Origin: Apostichopus japonicus
Taxonomy: Eukaryota > Echinodermata > Holothuroidea > Aspidochirotida > Stichopodidae
Assembly (NCBI RefSeq): GCF_037975245.1
Contig: NC_092571.1
Location: forward strand, 14,071,417 to 14,135,416
Reading direction: 5' to 3'
Length of the DNA: 64,000 nucleotides
In this document: in pieces, positions 10,801 through 23,430 of the stretch
How the letters are laid out: every line of letters starts with the position of its first letter
Numbering within the stretch: the first letter of the stretch is position 1
Notes under the pieces: generated by a model
What the model saw: the letters and a program-made list of their open reading frames with translations, nothing else
Told to the model about the DNA's origin: nothing
Database searches by the model: none
Program-made: the position numbers and the translations under genes

Positions 10801-13425
10801 CTACAAAGAAAAATCTCTCTTCATCTGAAACAGTCGCCAACTACTTAACTTATTAAAAAGAGAACAATAATATAACAGTGTGCTTTGTTTCGTTCTTGTA
10901 CATTGTTTGAAATTGAAGGATTCAAAAACCAACAATGAATGAAGTGATTTCATACACGAATCGAAGCAACTATTCAACTCGTTAGCATGTTTGTTTGAAA
11001 TACACCTCTAGGTTTTACTTTCACAATTGAAAGCATGGTAAGTTGTAAAAAGTGGCATATTACAGTTTCTCGCGAACGATATTAATAAGCATTCTTTATA
11101 ATAACTTTCTATAGTTTATATTAACTTTAATAACTTTGTATTAAATTGTGTAGATACTTTTCAAATGAATACGTCTATCGTTAAACAACAAATTGACTCT
11201 CTCTTTGGATTCTGTTTTCTTATAGGGTCAGGGTTATAGGGTTAATGGGTTAAGAATCTTGATGTGATGAATGTATTCATTGATCGTTACAGCTTTAAAC
11301 TTATATCCGTGACACAAAATACCAGTTAGAAGAAAAAATGGCTAATGATATTTTTTCGCCCCCCAAAAAAACACAACCACATGCCTTACCTAAATATGGT
11401 AAAACTTGTCCTTCAAAGGTATGAAAAAATCCCTTTGTTTCCGTGGAAACTTTGTATTTTTCAAATTGTGCCAGCAATTGGTATGGACAAAATAAATTAT
11501 GGCACTTAAGAGAGAAACAAATACATTAAAGGAAGACAAACATCGATTCTTTAGAGCAACCACTGTTTTGTAATGTTCCTATTTTGTCTACATTTTGACT
11601 GATAACCCTGATGTCCTTTAAAAGGTTTAGGATGGTCCAAAAGATTGAGTGCATCACAAGAGAGACTTTGAGGCGAAATGGGGAGAAACCAGCAAATTCC
11701 AGGTCTAATCCTAACATCAACCATGTCACATGCACAGATTTATTATATTTAAATTTCCAGAAAATCTGAAAGGTAATTGTTCTACATTTTGGGGTTTTAC
11801 GTGCTATTTGTATGCTAGGCAAACTATCGGCATTGACAACTACACTGTCAATGAATACTACGAGAACGCCACCAACTTGCAATATGCTCGAAAATTCATA
11901 ATAGCTCGACTGTACGAAATACGTTCTTCGCCACAAGGACACTAAAAAAAGGGTTTAAGTGAAAGGTGTTTTGTTAGATATTGCCTATTGAATATTCTCA
12001 TTTGTATTATTGTTTAATACTATGAGTTAAAGCAAAATATAGCCCACATCCAGAAGACATTTTTGAGGCTAACAGCATGCAGGGTTTGGATATTGGGCTG
12101 ATTTTTTTTTTGACGGTGGGCTCAGCAACGGGAATAATGTAGCAGATCTTTTCATTACTTTACGATATATATATATATATATATATATATATTGCTTTAC
12201 ACTAACAAGCTACAATGACTGAATGAACTACATTACCGAAAGCTTTTTTCTTGTATTAAACATATGTTCAGTCTGCAGGTGTACGCACTGTCTAAGGGTG
12301 TTGTAGAGGGAATAGAAAGTAGTATATATTACAATAATCCATGTTTCAATAAGTAATACCGTGTTTAGCAACGGTGTTTATACACATACATAATACCAGT
12401 AGCATTTTACACAAATTGATGGTACCATATATTTTCTTCTGCCTAAGTTCCATATCAGAACAAATTTTGCAGTAACTGGCATACTTTCATGAAATGAAAC
12501 TACCACGGTAAATACTTCATATTTAAGTCAACAACGGCTAAAAAGGAAATCACACACAGTTATTACAAGTTCTCAAAAAAAGATTCAAATGTCACTTTTT
12601 ATATTTTGTTTTTAAATGTTTAAATTGTTTTAATGTTGGGATTGCAGCTGCTTTGCGATACACATACTACGGACACTTCACCTATCCCGTTTTGCTGTAA
12701 ACAATTTGCAGGCGCACTCGAGGGGCTATGTGGTCTATGCATTCATGGAAACACGCAGAAACGGATACAGTTATATGGTCTAAATACCACAGGAAGGTCA
12801 CAAAGAGATATTTGAAAACTCAGAGAAAGGTTTTTTGGTATGTCAATGAGCATGTTCAGACGAGATCAAAAGTATCATGTCATATGCCTACACACCTCCG
12901 TAATATAAAACCGTCCGTTAAGAAATATTCTTCCTGATATGTACCCTGAATCTTTTCCATCTACCACCTATCTGCTCTCTAGAAAATTCATTTTTCATAA
13001 GCTGCAAGATATCAATCAGAAAATATTTTGTTTGCATTGTTTCTTGCAAGTATGTTCGTTCTAGTTAATTCAAAGGTAAATAAAGAGTGTCGACATATAC
13101 AATATGAACAAAAGGTAACACCCTTTGTCTGTCATTGGCTAATCGTATTATTATATATGTGTTTTAACACATTGTATAAACGCGTAGTTAAAACACACGT
13201 AGTATCTATCACTACGTGAACAGGTTTTTTTCAAGGACTCTCAGTTTAGGGATAAAAAAATGTAGTGAACAAATAATACCGCATGTTTCACAATATCTAC
13301 TAAATGTCTATTTATAAAGGGATATTTATTATTTCTTTCCTGAATGTTCTTTATACTTGTTGATCATCGGGTTAAACGGACAGTTACTGTATGCTGTGTG
13401 AATGATGTAATTTTAATCCCTCACT
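10801..13425. other. AT-rich non-coding stretch
   Basis: No exon is supported. An (AT)n microsatellite lies at about 12168-12192. The part from about 13020 (including gtctgtcattggctaat near 13125) is a copy of the block at 3.2-3.46, 39.73-39.88 and 57.72-57.96 kb. Short open frames of 60-140 codons show no family resemblance and have AT-driven composition. Confidence 0.6.
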
Positions 13426-13430
13426 ACTTA

Positions 13431-13610
13431 TCCTTTTGTGGGTTTTTTAATGTTTCAGTGGGTGGTTGGGGGTTTAGTCTTTGCAGGTCGGTGGGCGCAT
13501 TTACTTTTTTTGGCTCGCTTGACTCAAGTTTTGTTTATTGGAATGGGATAGTTGGGTAGTGCTGTTTGGCCGTGACGTTTTGGATCCCGCAAGGCGGGTC
13601 ACGTAAAAAG
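13431..13610 (+). mobile_element. 5'-truncated LINE 3' end with target duplication
   Basis: The last ~180 bp of the LINE in plus orientation, ending in GTAAAAAG and preceded by the 3' hairpin CCCGC-aag-GCGGG. Its flanks share ACTTATCCTTT: on the left at 13426-13436, overlapping the first LINE bases, and on the right at 13612-13622. This is the target-site duplication. The right-hand copy has been amplified into the minisatellite that follows. Confidence 0.85.
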
Positions 13611-13722
13611 CACTTATCCTTTAACATCTATCACTTATCCTTTAACCACTTATCCTTTAGCACTAATCCTTTTACCCTTTAACCCACTTATCCTTTAGCA
13701 CTTAGCACTTATTCTTTAACCC
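13611..13722. repeat. Minisatellite, CACTTATCCTTTA-type units
   Basis: About seven to eight imperfect units of 12-18 bp with the core CACTTATCCTTTA(AC or GCA) follow the LINE 3' end directly. The unit equals the target-site duplication of that insertion. The paralogous block at 57.9-58.0 kb has no such array. Confidence 0.85.
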
Positions 13723-16700
13723 AAGCATCTATCATCAATTTCGGGTTTTTCAGCTCCCATCATTCAAGAATATTTATAATGTCTTAACGTTCCTATGTTT
13801 TAAACAACATTACTATTTAACATGAGTCATGTCTTCCAGAGTTCCTACTCTCTATGAACATTCAAAGTTGGTGTGCTAGTTGAATTAACCCTCTCATTTC
13901 TTATAATATCACTTTCTTCCCAACATGTGTTTTCAAGAAAAGCTGCTGCCTCACGGAGATGGTTTCTCATTTGATATGTTCCCGTGTGCCCCGTAAGTGA
14001 TATCAAACTTTCAATTGGGGCGAATCCATATTTTTTTTAAGGAAAGGGATGGTCCCTTGTGTCACTGCCCCCGTGTAGGAAGGTGGTGTAGACCTCCACT
14101 CATAATCAGCTGCTGTGATAACAATGTTCATCTGGATTGACATCGAATTTAAACTTAAGCAAGTCTTCTACAGTTCTTGAATCGTAAGTTAGCTCTTCGA
14201 TGTCTTATCGCCGGTCCCGATGAAAGACGATCAATGCTTCAACGAGAAAATAAATAAATATCATTAATATAGTTCGATAAGTAGTAACATTATTAATGTT
14301 CTTTGAGATGACACACAATTAGATAGCTGTATGTATCAGTACGGAGTGCTTGTTCATCTAACCCGTTAAATTTCCTTGAATACAAAATAAATAATTGCAT
14401 CTGTAACGCAGTAACGATACACACAACATGGATAGAGAAAAAAGCCTGCTCGTAACGCATTTATTGAACATGCTGTGATCTCTCATGTTCATTAAGTATT
14501 TGCATGTGACCTGCTCTCGTTTTCTTCTTTGAATACAAATGATATGTTTTTTAATGATTACGTTATATCATTAAGTATATTGTTCTAATGTGGTGTGAAT
14601 TATAGATGTATTCATTTCCAATGTATTTCTCTCAATCCACTGAATGTTACCGATTGCAGGTATGAAAGAAGCATTATATTGGGCATTGCAGTTATAATTT
14701 TCCTGCAGAAATTCTGTGTAATGAAAGTTGTCATTATTTTTAAGAGAGCCATACATTAAAAGATTAAAGATAAGTAATATTAAAGATGACTAGGACTTAA
14801 CCGAGAATCACGTCTGAAGCATACCAATGTCATCGTAGACAGGGGGTGGTGTTTGGGCCGGAGAGGTTATGTAGGCTTAGCAGTTTGACGAAACGTTCCA
14901 ACTTGAAATAATGGCATTCCTGGTTAAAAAAAAAGAAAAGTTATGCAAAATAATGTCAGATTTCCTTTCCGCGATAGCTTTTCCAAAGTTGACGTGTATT
15001 TCATATCAATGAAGTCATAAGTGACCAAAAAAGCAGGTATAATGCTTGCTATTGTGTTTTAATCTATCAAGGTTTCATAGTCTGACTTATTTCTAGCACC
15101 ATAAGTTTACTTTATTTAACACCGTAACAATTCCAGGAAAACAAGGCGTAAGGTTACGCGAAAAGTGGAGTGCTACGGTGGGTACTAACTTTTTCGATAT
15201 TCGAACATCTTAGATGTTCCTTATAAGTGCTTACTGTGCATATCAGATGAGACTTGTTATAATTATAAATTAAATCAAGTGAGAAGTGTTGAAGGTACCA
15301 AACGAGTGTCACGAGGGTAGTTTCATAAGGTTCCGAATAGTGCCCTATGAGATAGAAAATCTACAGGCAAGGGAAATTGTGATACGGAGACTAACAAATT
15401 GGAACCTCAGTAAGTACCGGGTGAGCGCCACATCTGATAGAGCTCGGGTCATCTTTTGGAATGTTCCTGATAGGTGATCCTGTTTTCTACAGCATCTCTG
15501 TAAATAACGTGCCAGCCGGACATCTGGAAAACTTAATTAGACCTTTAAACAATGCGGTACATCAAGAGTCGTGCAATAATGTTGTAAAGATGAAGTATTC
15601 AAATTAGTTTAACTTAAACACCATTATGATACAATGCATCTAGATTGACAAATACCAATCCATATATCTAGACCGCTTATACGCTACATTATAATTTTAA
15701 TTTTTGAAACACAAATACCAAAACGATACACATAGAACCGTTGAAAGCAATGTGATGGAAAAAAAAACTAATGATGATTACCCTATGCTAAAAAAAAACA
15801 ATATAGTTAATCTTACTTAAGAAAAATTTAACATATTCGAAGTAACTCTGAAACACATCACAGTATCCCCAACAACAAAAGGAATAGATCCATAATTTCT
15901 TAAACACCTACACTATATCTAGAATCAATAAAATGAAAACCTAATATTACAATCAGAAACAACTCAAAAGGATATGTTCAGAACCGAGGAAAGAAGTAAT
16001 AGCACATTTAGAATCCTTAAGAATAGGCATAGTAAGATCTATCCTACGGAATGATCAATACTTTGAAATCTCTTTCAACTTATTGGCTAGTCAGACGATC
16101 ACAAATGCTGAATGATTATATAAAAAATATACTAAAACACCAAACGATTATCTATAGAGCCTACTCAAATACGGTACCGGGACTTAAAATAATATTTCCG
16201 TAACAATGGAAACATTTACAAACCCTTAACTATTGTATTGGAAAATACAGCCACAATAAATAAAAAACTTGTAATCGTGAAGTGTAAGTATTCTACCATT
16301 TGGATCTGTTTTTTAATGGTATATTTATATTAAATGCTATCTTTATCTTGTCATGTGAAATGCTTAATTTGGAAGTGTTGGTTTCCATTAATTATTATTA
16401 AACAGTTGAATAATGCCGTTCAGAAGAGTTGCATTTTTCTATTATTTACATTCGCTTAAATTAATATAACATAACAGGTGACTATTGGTGTTTACTTTGT
16501 TTCTTGTAATAAATGTGACCTTAAAGAGTTGTCCAGAATATAATCGATTATCGTTATGTATCGAACGTAGTTTTAGGACTTGGTTTATTAAAACTTACTG
16601 TAAAAGAAATTCAAGAATGGATAGACGATAAAGTCCTCCTTTTTCATTCAAATACCACGTAGGACAAGTTTCTCTTCATTTCTGTCAATGATTACAAAAC

Positions 16701-17650
16701 TCGAAATCGTTTACATCATTCTCAATTATTAAGCATACTTGAAGGCTTATATGAAAGTATAATTATAGAGTTAGTGTTTGGCCTACAATATGTATGACTA
16801 TCTGAACCGTTCGCCTGATGTATAATTTATACATGCATGGTCTTCACTTGACCTTCTGTAGTATGGTGCTTAATATCCATTTCCTTGTTTCTTTGTGACA
16901 GCATAACAATTGATATTTCAAAAGAGTATAATTAAGAAACTTCTCCGAAAGATTTAGCGTTGTATTACAATTGCAATATTACAATTATTATTTTGTAACA
17001 GAATAGAAATAACCACACAATGACAGTTGCGTATAAATAGAAACATTGTTCGAATCACCATATATAAACTCTCATGAATAGGTGGTTTCGTTTAACGAAT
17101 ATGACACAGAATCACTCTATACTTTCACTTACCTAGGTATCAATAGACTTTTGACACTTAGTAATTTTTTACTTCCCCCTCTGTTAATAAATGATCGACT
17201 GTTTTTCAAAATTTGTATGTGAACAATATTCAGAGGCTTTATTGACGCATGTTTCTCACCGATCAAAGGTACTAACAAAATTCAAACATACAAGTATCAT
17301 TTGATACTGGTTCGCTGTTTATACGTAAAATCTACCTTTGGTCAATGTTTCATCTGGTAAAACAGTCTACGGGAACCTTAAATTTGAAATGCTATAAGGC
17401 AAGACACGATTCACTTTATACCACTTTACAATGAATATAATGAACATCTTATTGCCAACGTTCACAAGGTTAAAGTCACATTCAAGACCCTTATTTGATA
17501 TACTTCGAGAGAGCCGTAGTGATGACTGACGTAATATGTAGTCAATATTATGAAGCAATCAAAGCTGTTTATTATTTAATTTATATGATTGTATAATCGT
17601 GGACCCCAATACATCCGGCAACCATAAAGAAGATGTGCACTGTAGTGTTT
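13723..17650. other. Non-coding duplicated sequence, segment A
   Basis: This is collinear with 39.9-44.4 kb of segment B, and its ends match 58.3-59.9 kb of segment C. Shared landmarks include the stretch near 14100 (cctccactcataatcag) and the one near 17440. No exon or RNA gene could be supported, and open frames are short and not conserved in frame between copies. Confidence 0.65.
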
Positions 17651-17699
17651 TTCTTTAACGAGAATTGCCACTAAATTCAGTTCAACATATATTCAACTG

Positions 17700-20640
17700 T
17701 TTTTAAACGGTTCGTTAACTTTCCGCAGACATATTGTGCAATGTCACTTTCCGGTAAACAGTTTAGGATTGAAAAACCCAAATTCTAGATGAAAAAAGTA
17801 CAATCTCCGTCTTTATTACTCTGCTTTGGTATTATTATTATTATTGAATCGATGATCCATCAGATATGTATGGGCAGATATGTCACCGGTAAGGTACATG
17901 TTCGGTGACGTTCAACTCTAATCTTAGTACTAAATAATATTTATATGAAAATAAAATATCCCACATCACAAGTATCTCACAACCGAAAACAATCTTTTCA
18001 TCTGACAATCGGTTCATTTTGACAAACAAATCCATTCAGTGCTCTCGGGAAAAGACATTATCAGGAACATTTCGACGAATTAAGCCCGATTACAAAGATC
18101 TCCAACTGCTTTTACACGCTGTATGTTAACTACTGTAGATTATTGTTGCAGTGTCACGTTTCTGTTGAATGCTTAGGGCTGGAAAATCTCCGTGAGAGTA
18201 TCTACTTGATATATATAACGATTGAATCCATATCTGGAAAAGCATCCTATCGTACACAAGCACGGACAGATATGTCTCCGGTGTGACACAGCTCGGTAAC
18301 ATTCTACTCAAATCTTAGTACATCTATATGATATTTATATGAAGAAGAAATATCAGAGAAAGCATAAAACTTTGAATAAGAACAGGTTGACGTGATAGTC
18401 GATCCATCTTCACTATGAAAATATCAATCAGTTTCGTTTGGAAAACGACGCTAGCAGGAACATTGCGAAAAATAATATGAAAATGAAAAATCACTACATT
18501 GCAAGATTTCGTCTTTATAAATATTCGACTGTCTTTAAACTGTGCGTTAACGATGTGGACGCAAATCTGTTTTTTTTTTTTACAATGGCCCGTCCTGTTA
18601 AAAGATTAGGATTGAACTACCCAAATTCGATTAATTATCATCTAAGTACTATATAATATTAATATTGAAAGAAAAGCTCACCTCCTACAACCAAAGAACA
18701 AACTGTTGATCTGATAGTTGGTCCTCATTGACAATACAAATATAAACAATTATCTGAGAAATGTCGATAGCAGGAACAAAACAAAAACTAAACCAGAAAA
18801 ATGGAAAATCTGTTCATTATGAAATCTTAGTTTGATTAGGATTGAAAACAAATCATGAACTTACGATGGATAATCTCCATGTGATTATTATACTTAGAAT
18901 GTAAAACGCTTGAACCTATGATACATATCCACAAACAGCTGATTGTACGCAATATTACGGCCATATTTATCTCAGCTGTGAGTCGTCCCCGTGAGTTTAA
19001 ACACTTATCGAAGTACTATATAATACTTTTATGAAAAGGAAACATTTGTAAAGGCATCCTATAATACACAGAAGACACAGATACACAATCAGCATGCGGA
19101 AAGTTTCGCTAGCAGGAGCATTACGAAAAGGAAGACAGGAAAGGTAAACCATCCATATTGATATATTTCACTTCGATGAATCATCAAATGTGTTCATGTT
19201 GTGCGTTAGTAACAGTAAATTTATTATTTTGTCTCATTTTCCACATAACTAGGCTTGATAACAAATCATGAACGTTTGACTGATATTTTCCGTGTGAATA
19301 TCTACTTTGAATAAAGAACGATTGAAGTTATCATCCATATAGAAAGGAAAATTTCATTTGTACACAAAGGTACAAACAGATATGTAGCCGCTCTGTGATA
19401 TCTCGGTGATGTTCAACTCTAATCTAAGTACTATATAATATCTATGGTAAATCTACATAAGGGCAAACTCTAGTTTAATCTATCTTCGACTCCTTTATAC
19501 GATTGGCGTTAATGGCCACCCACAAATTATTGTTGCAGTGCTGCGTTCCTGTTTAAGGTTTTGGATTGGAAAAAAACAATATCATGACATTACTGTTGGT
19601 AATATCCTTGTGAGTATATACTTGAACAAAATAAACATTTTATCCAGTATCCATATAGAAAAGTGTATCCCATTGTATATGTATGTAAGGACATCTACAT
19701 GTCTCCAGTTCAATTCTTGTCTGACTTTTGTGAAGAAACAACATCAGAGAAGCATAGTAATATCCTAAAATCGAATAAGAACAGGTTGACCTGAAAGATG
19801 GTATATCTTGCCAATAAAAATATAAGTCAGGAACACCAGGAATATGACGGAGAATGAAACAGAAAAAACGGTAGTAAGTCACTACATTTGCAAGAATTTA
19901 CTTCGAAACATGTTAGTTCACATTTAAGATGCGAGTTACACCCGTTCCTGCATACGACTTACTTTGCAATGTCGCGTTCCAGTTAAAGGTTATGAATGAA
20001 AATACCAAATACAATGAATAATCTCCTTTCGTGTCTCCGAGTGTACGCAACACTACGGTCAGATTTGTATCCGGAATTAGTCATTCCCATGAGTTTCAAC
20101 ACTAATTCATGCAAGTTCTATAAAATATTTTATGAAAAGGAAATATTTGAAAAAGCGGAGTGACATCTACAACCAAACAACAAATTGTTGATATTTAGTA
20201 AAGACATTGACAACAAGTCAAATCAGTATGCGGAAAATGTCGCTAGCATGGACGTATATGGTATATAATCGCCCCTCCAAATCGCATAAAACATCGTCGC
20301 ATTGTAGGATTGCAAATGTTGGATTGATAATCTTAATGTGTCTACTTGAATTTATGATCCATAACGGAAAGAGCATCCTATTGTAGACAAAAGGCGGATA
20401 GATATGTTCTGGTCTGGGATATATCGGTGAAGTTCAACATTTTATATAACACTATATCATATTTATACGAAAAGAAATATATAAAACAACCAAGCTACGC
20501 AACAGAATGACAAGCGAATAACAATATTTTGATCCGACAGTTGTTCCATCTTGACAATTTAAAAATATTACAATCATTATTCTTGGAAAATAACGCATTA
20601 CACGACAATTTCCAGGAATAAAATAGAAAATTTTAATTCC
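17700..20640 (-). pseudogene. Tandem array A of decayed Ig V-like exons
   Basis: About seven to eight minus-strand relics are spaced roughly 300-450 bp apart. Each keeps pieces of the first exon of the Ig genes at 50589-51378: the leader end with DCDF, 'atatttatatgaaa', 'tctaagtactatataat', the strand ending HTGE (plus-strand gtctccggtgtg) and NRYLFQV. HTGE-region landmarks lie near 17880, 18255, 18960, 19380, 19695, 20070 and 20400, with a further relic near 18600. Between relics, variants of the 5' flank 'gcgttaac' recur, so the repeated unit is exon plus upstream sequence. All relics carry stops and indels, so none can encode a domain. The arrays at 44.5-46.7 and 60.0-63.9 kb are its paralogues. 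Confidence 0.75.
18126..18311 (-). pseudogene. Ig V-like exon relic (best preserved in array A)
   Basis: The peptide NVTELCHTGDISVRACVYDR (18230-18300) aligns with NFTEMAHTGETSTRTFAYTE of the intact exon at 50589-51378. The following NRYIYQVDT part lies in another frame, so at least one frameshift is present, and the last half of the domain is cut short. The near-identical relic at 61160-61390 shows this unit was duplicated as part of the array. Confidence 0.7.
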
Positions 20641-21360
20641 GCGCTGTCAGTATATTGCATTCTACTTACAATTTTGAGATTGAAAAAAAACGAAAATATA
20701 TGGAAGGAAGGATAATCTAATGAAGTGCCCATCCCCATCTCCCACCACTCCTCCAAATTGAGTAACGGTTTGCCTAAGAACAAGAAAAATTACGACAATG
20801 TACCCACTATAATTGGATACAAACGTAACACATTTTGGGTGAAGTAGTTTCCCAATTTTGAGACCAGGTCAACATTTTTTTATTTTACCAATCCTACCAT
20901 ATTGATGAGTTATTGATGTGTTAACTATATCCAACTCAAACAGCTGCTTTAAACACAGCTATCTATTTTATCGTATTTTATTTATTAGATAATATATCAA
21001 AAAGATAGTAATACTATAAAATTTATCACTGTTTAATGAAATGTAATGAAATAGCTGATGGCCTATTAACCGAAAGGTTAAATTTAGCGAAAATGAATCA
21101 AATTAGGAATTGGAAGTATGTTTTTACATATTTCGTTCATGGAAAAGAATGATACTTTCTTTCTCCGCATAAGTTTTTAAAAACATTTGATTCCAGTGGG
21201 AAACTCGCAATGACATCAAATTGCAATTTGTTATTTATTCCTATTTTTAAGGTTAATTAACGAGACATAGACACAAGGCCTACTATGAATGAAATTATGT
21301 GTAGTTTCATTTATAGTTGAACTATATGTAAGTCGATCTATAACGTATTACTTTGCTTAC
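20641..21360. other. AT-rich spacer
   Basis: Spacer between array A and the transmembrane exon. The last ~100 bp match the region before the B transmembrane exon (47.4 kb). No gene is seen. Confidence 0.55.
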
Positions 21361-21445
21361 CTGTAGAAATATACGATGAATATCACAGGCAGGAGGAGTA
21401 CTACAGCAATAACGATCATCACCAACTTCATTATGTTGATCGTGT
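21361..21445 (-). CDS. Transmembrane exon of Ig-family receptor, copy A
   Basis: An 85-nt exon bounded by AG (tctctacag) and GT (gtaagc) on the minus strand. It starts in phase 1 and ends in phase 2. It encodes INIMKLVMIVIAVVLLLPVI followed by FIVYFY, a hydrophobic span of about 20 residues suited to a type I membrane anchor. The paralogous exon at 47481-47565 has the same length, phase and splice sites, which argues for function at least until recently. Ig exons upstream (25.3-28.9 kb) end in the matching phase 1 where measurable. The cytoplasmic exon was not located. Confidence 0.68.
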
Positions 21446-21894
21446 CTGTAGAGATGACATTAAAATATACAAATATGTTAATATCAGCAACCATATTACG
21501 TATGTGGATTAAATTCACGGCATATGGGTGAATGTTCTTCATAAATAATATTTGTTTTTGAAGTATATTTACTAACTTAATTGCTTTGCTTAGCTCTCAG
21601 TGCAGTCTCAATTCAAGGTTTACTCACAACGCTCTTACTTGGTCAAACGAATGCAATCGAATTGAGGCAAAGTGACAGATCGTCTTTAATAGCTAATTGA
21701 TATGAAACAATCACGTGACCAAATTGTGAGTTTTTCCTTTTGTGCTTGTTTAAATAAGTACTGAAATGCTTTAATATGTGTTAGAATTGTTTTAGAATTG
21801 TTAAACTAACTCTTGTAAACTAGAAAGCAATATTCGGCGAAAAAAAATTACATTTTTTTTTTATGGTTATGCTGATTAGAGCAGAGTGGGACTG
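21446..21894. other. Intron or spacer
   Basis: Sequence upstream of the transmembrane exon. The first ~150 bp are similar to 47.57-47.75 kb. Nothing else is recognised. Confidence 0.5.
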
Positions 21895-23256
21895 GTCATG
21901 AGGCAGATTTCTTCACCAATAAAAATGGGCGGTTGACAGTGCCATTTGCCCAAGCAAGGTAGTTTGCTTGCTGTGTGGAAAGGAGGGTCATAATTTTTCG
22001 CGCCTGCATCTTGTCATATATAGCATGGCGAAAACGCGAAGGGCAGCAGGCAATGGGACTTGTTCTGCTTCAATTTACAAAGGTGGAGGTCCAGGTGACC
22101 CCTGCGTGTTTGGTGCCGGTGGGTCCAATGCTGTTACTCGCCCTTCCACAGCCCTTGTGGAAATTCATGTTGTCACTTACCCCTCCCCGACAATTGCGGA
22201 TCCCCATATGGAATGGATTGGTTTTATGAGGTCGGGAGGCTAACCTGAAGGTCGGCAATCAAATAAGGAAACGAACCCGCTTGAAACGGTTGGAGTCATC
22301 GTCATAGTCAAATGTGAGGGTGTTACATATTTCAATATTGCAAGTGTATTGATGTCAACTACGTTTGCCCTCAGGAAATTCGCATAACTGAAGAGAATGC
22401 CGATTATGTACCTATGATTCTGTGGTGCGGTCGTCCTGATTTCTCCACGTCTGAGTGGCCGTGCCATCAGGATTAAGACCAATCACGAAGGTCGCTTGGT
22501 ATGCGTACTGTTAAAATACCCACAGGGAAACTTTATCTTATGTACCGTTTACCCGCCTTATCAATCTTCTCCAGGGGAGGACTTTTTGAGACACTATCAT
22601 CCTTTTACCTGGTAGTGCACCTTGTGTCGTGGTCGGAGATTTTAATTGGGAGGCCGAAGAGATGATAGGGTTAAGTACTCGCAATTTTTTAAGTTTTCCT
22701 ACCTTTCATTGTCAGTTGGATAATTTCATATCGTATCGTCGTTTGGTAGGTGTTTTGAGGTGTCTTAACCAAAGAGGTCACAAATTATCTTGGTAAGACC
22801 AAATGGGTCTGGTGCTTACAGGGTTTTTAATTGCGATATTATAAGTTGCCTGTATTCCGATAATGATGCTGTGGTACCTAAGTTTGTTCTTCCATCTTCC
22901 CTGTGGGAAGGGGATTTTGAAAAGTTAATTGTCATATCTTAGGGGAAAGACAGTTTCTCCATGGATTAGAATACAGGTGCACGGGATGTTGTACCTTGAA
23001 GCAGGCCTTTATGTCTTTAACAGGCTGGTGGTAGGATGTCAAGTTGCGCATCATTCGATATGCTGTAGAGTTCTGTGTAGCCAAGGCTCGTCGTCGAAGA
23101 GAGGATTTTTCAAACCTCTACGCGAGTGTCAAACGTGGGGTACCCTCCGCCGATGCCGCTATATAAAAAAAAATACATTAATGCTAAATGCCATGGAGCT
23201 CACAAAAAAAATGCGTGGAAGCGGAGGATCAACCATCATTCAGTTTTTACAGAACA
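21895..23256 (+). pseudogene. Decayed LINE copy, ORF1 end to ORF2 endonuclease
   Basis: In plus orientation this runs from the second to third ORF1 knuckle (LLCGKEGHNFSR near 21970) through a decayed tail into the ORF2 endonuclease, and ends near the KYHGA counterpart at about 23190-23250. Stops and indels are frequent. The copy lacks RT and the 3' end. A LINE fragment with the same ORF1 knuckle start lies at 47755 in segment B, in a corresponding position next to the transmembrane exon, so the insertion probably predates the A/B duplication. Confidence 0.8.
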
Positions 23257-23257
23257 G

Positions 23258-23430
23258 TCTTTTGGCTAAGATCATGTGTAGTATCTGTTCCCTTTCGAGG
23301 GCAATGGTGATGCCCAGCCAACGACGTTCACACAGTCCCGATGCAAGGGGACTGGGGTTGAGAGCGGATTAGTCGCTCGTTAGTTTGGTTTTCGTGCCCA
23401 GGTTCTTTCCCGGGCGACTTTTTCTTAAAA
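23258..23430 (+). mobile_element. U2-snRNA-headed SINE, copy 2
   Basis: Best preserved head of the four copies in the GTAGTA region: CTTTTGGCTAAGATCATGTG followed by TAGTATCTGTTC. It matches the U2 snRNA 5' region with one mismatch over more than 30 bases. The middle hairpin (CAGTCCC...GGGGACTG) and the terminal hairpin (CCCAGG...CCGGG) are present, and the copy ends in a T-rich run near 23425. It abuts the end of the decayed LINE copy. Confidence 0.82.

Noticed and set aside
11526-11942. A 138-codon minus-strand frame as a gene
   Set aside because: No family resemblance, no signal peptide, no conserved copy in segments B or C, and AT-rich composition.
17700-20640. A CRISPR-like or satellite array, because of regular spacing
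   Set aside because: The repeated parts are decayed exons with leader and V-like peptides, the spacing is irregular (about 300-450 bp), and the host is an animal.
22929-23372. A 147-codon plus-strand frame as a gene
   Set aside because: It crosses from a decayed LINE endonuclease into the U2-headed SINE; it is a chance fusion of repeats.
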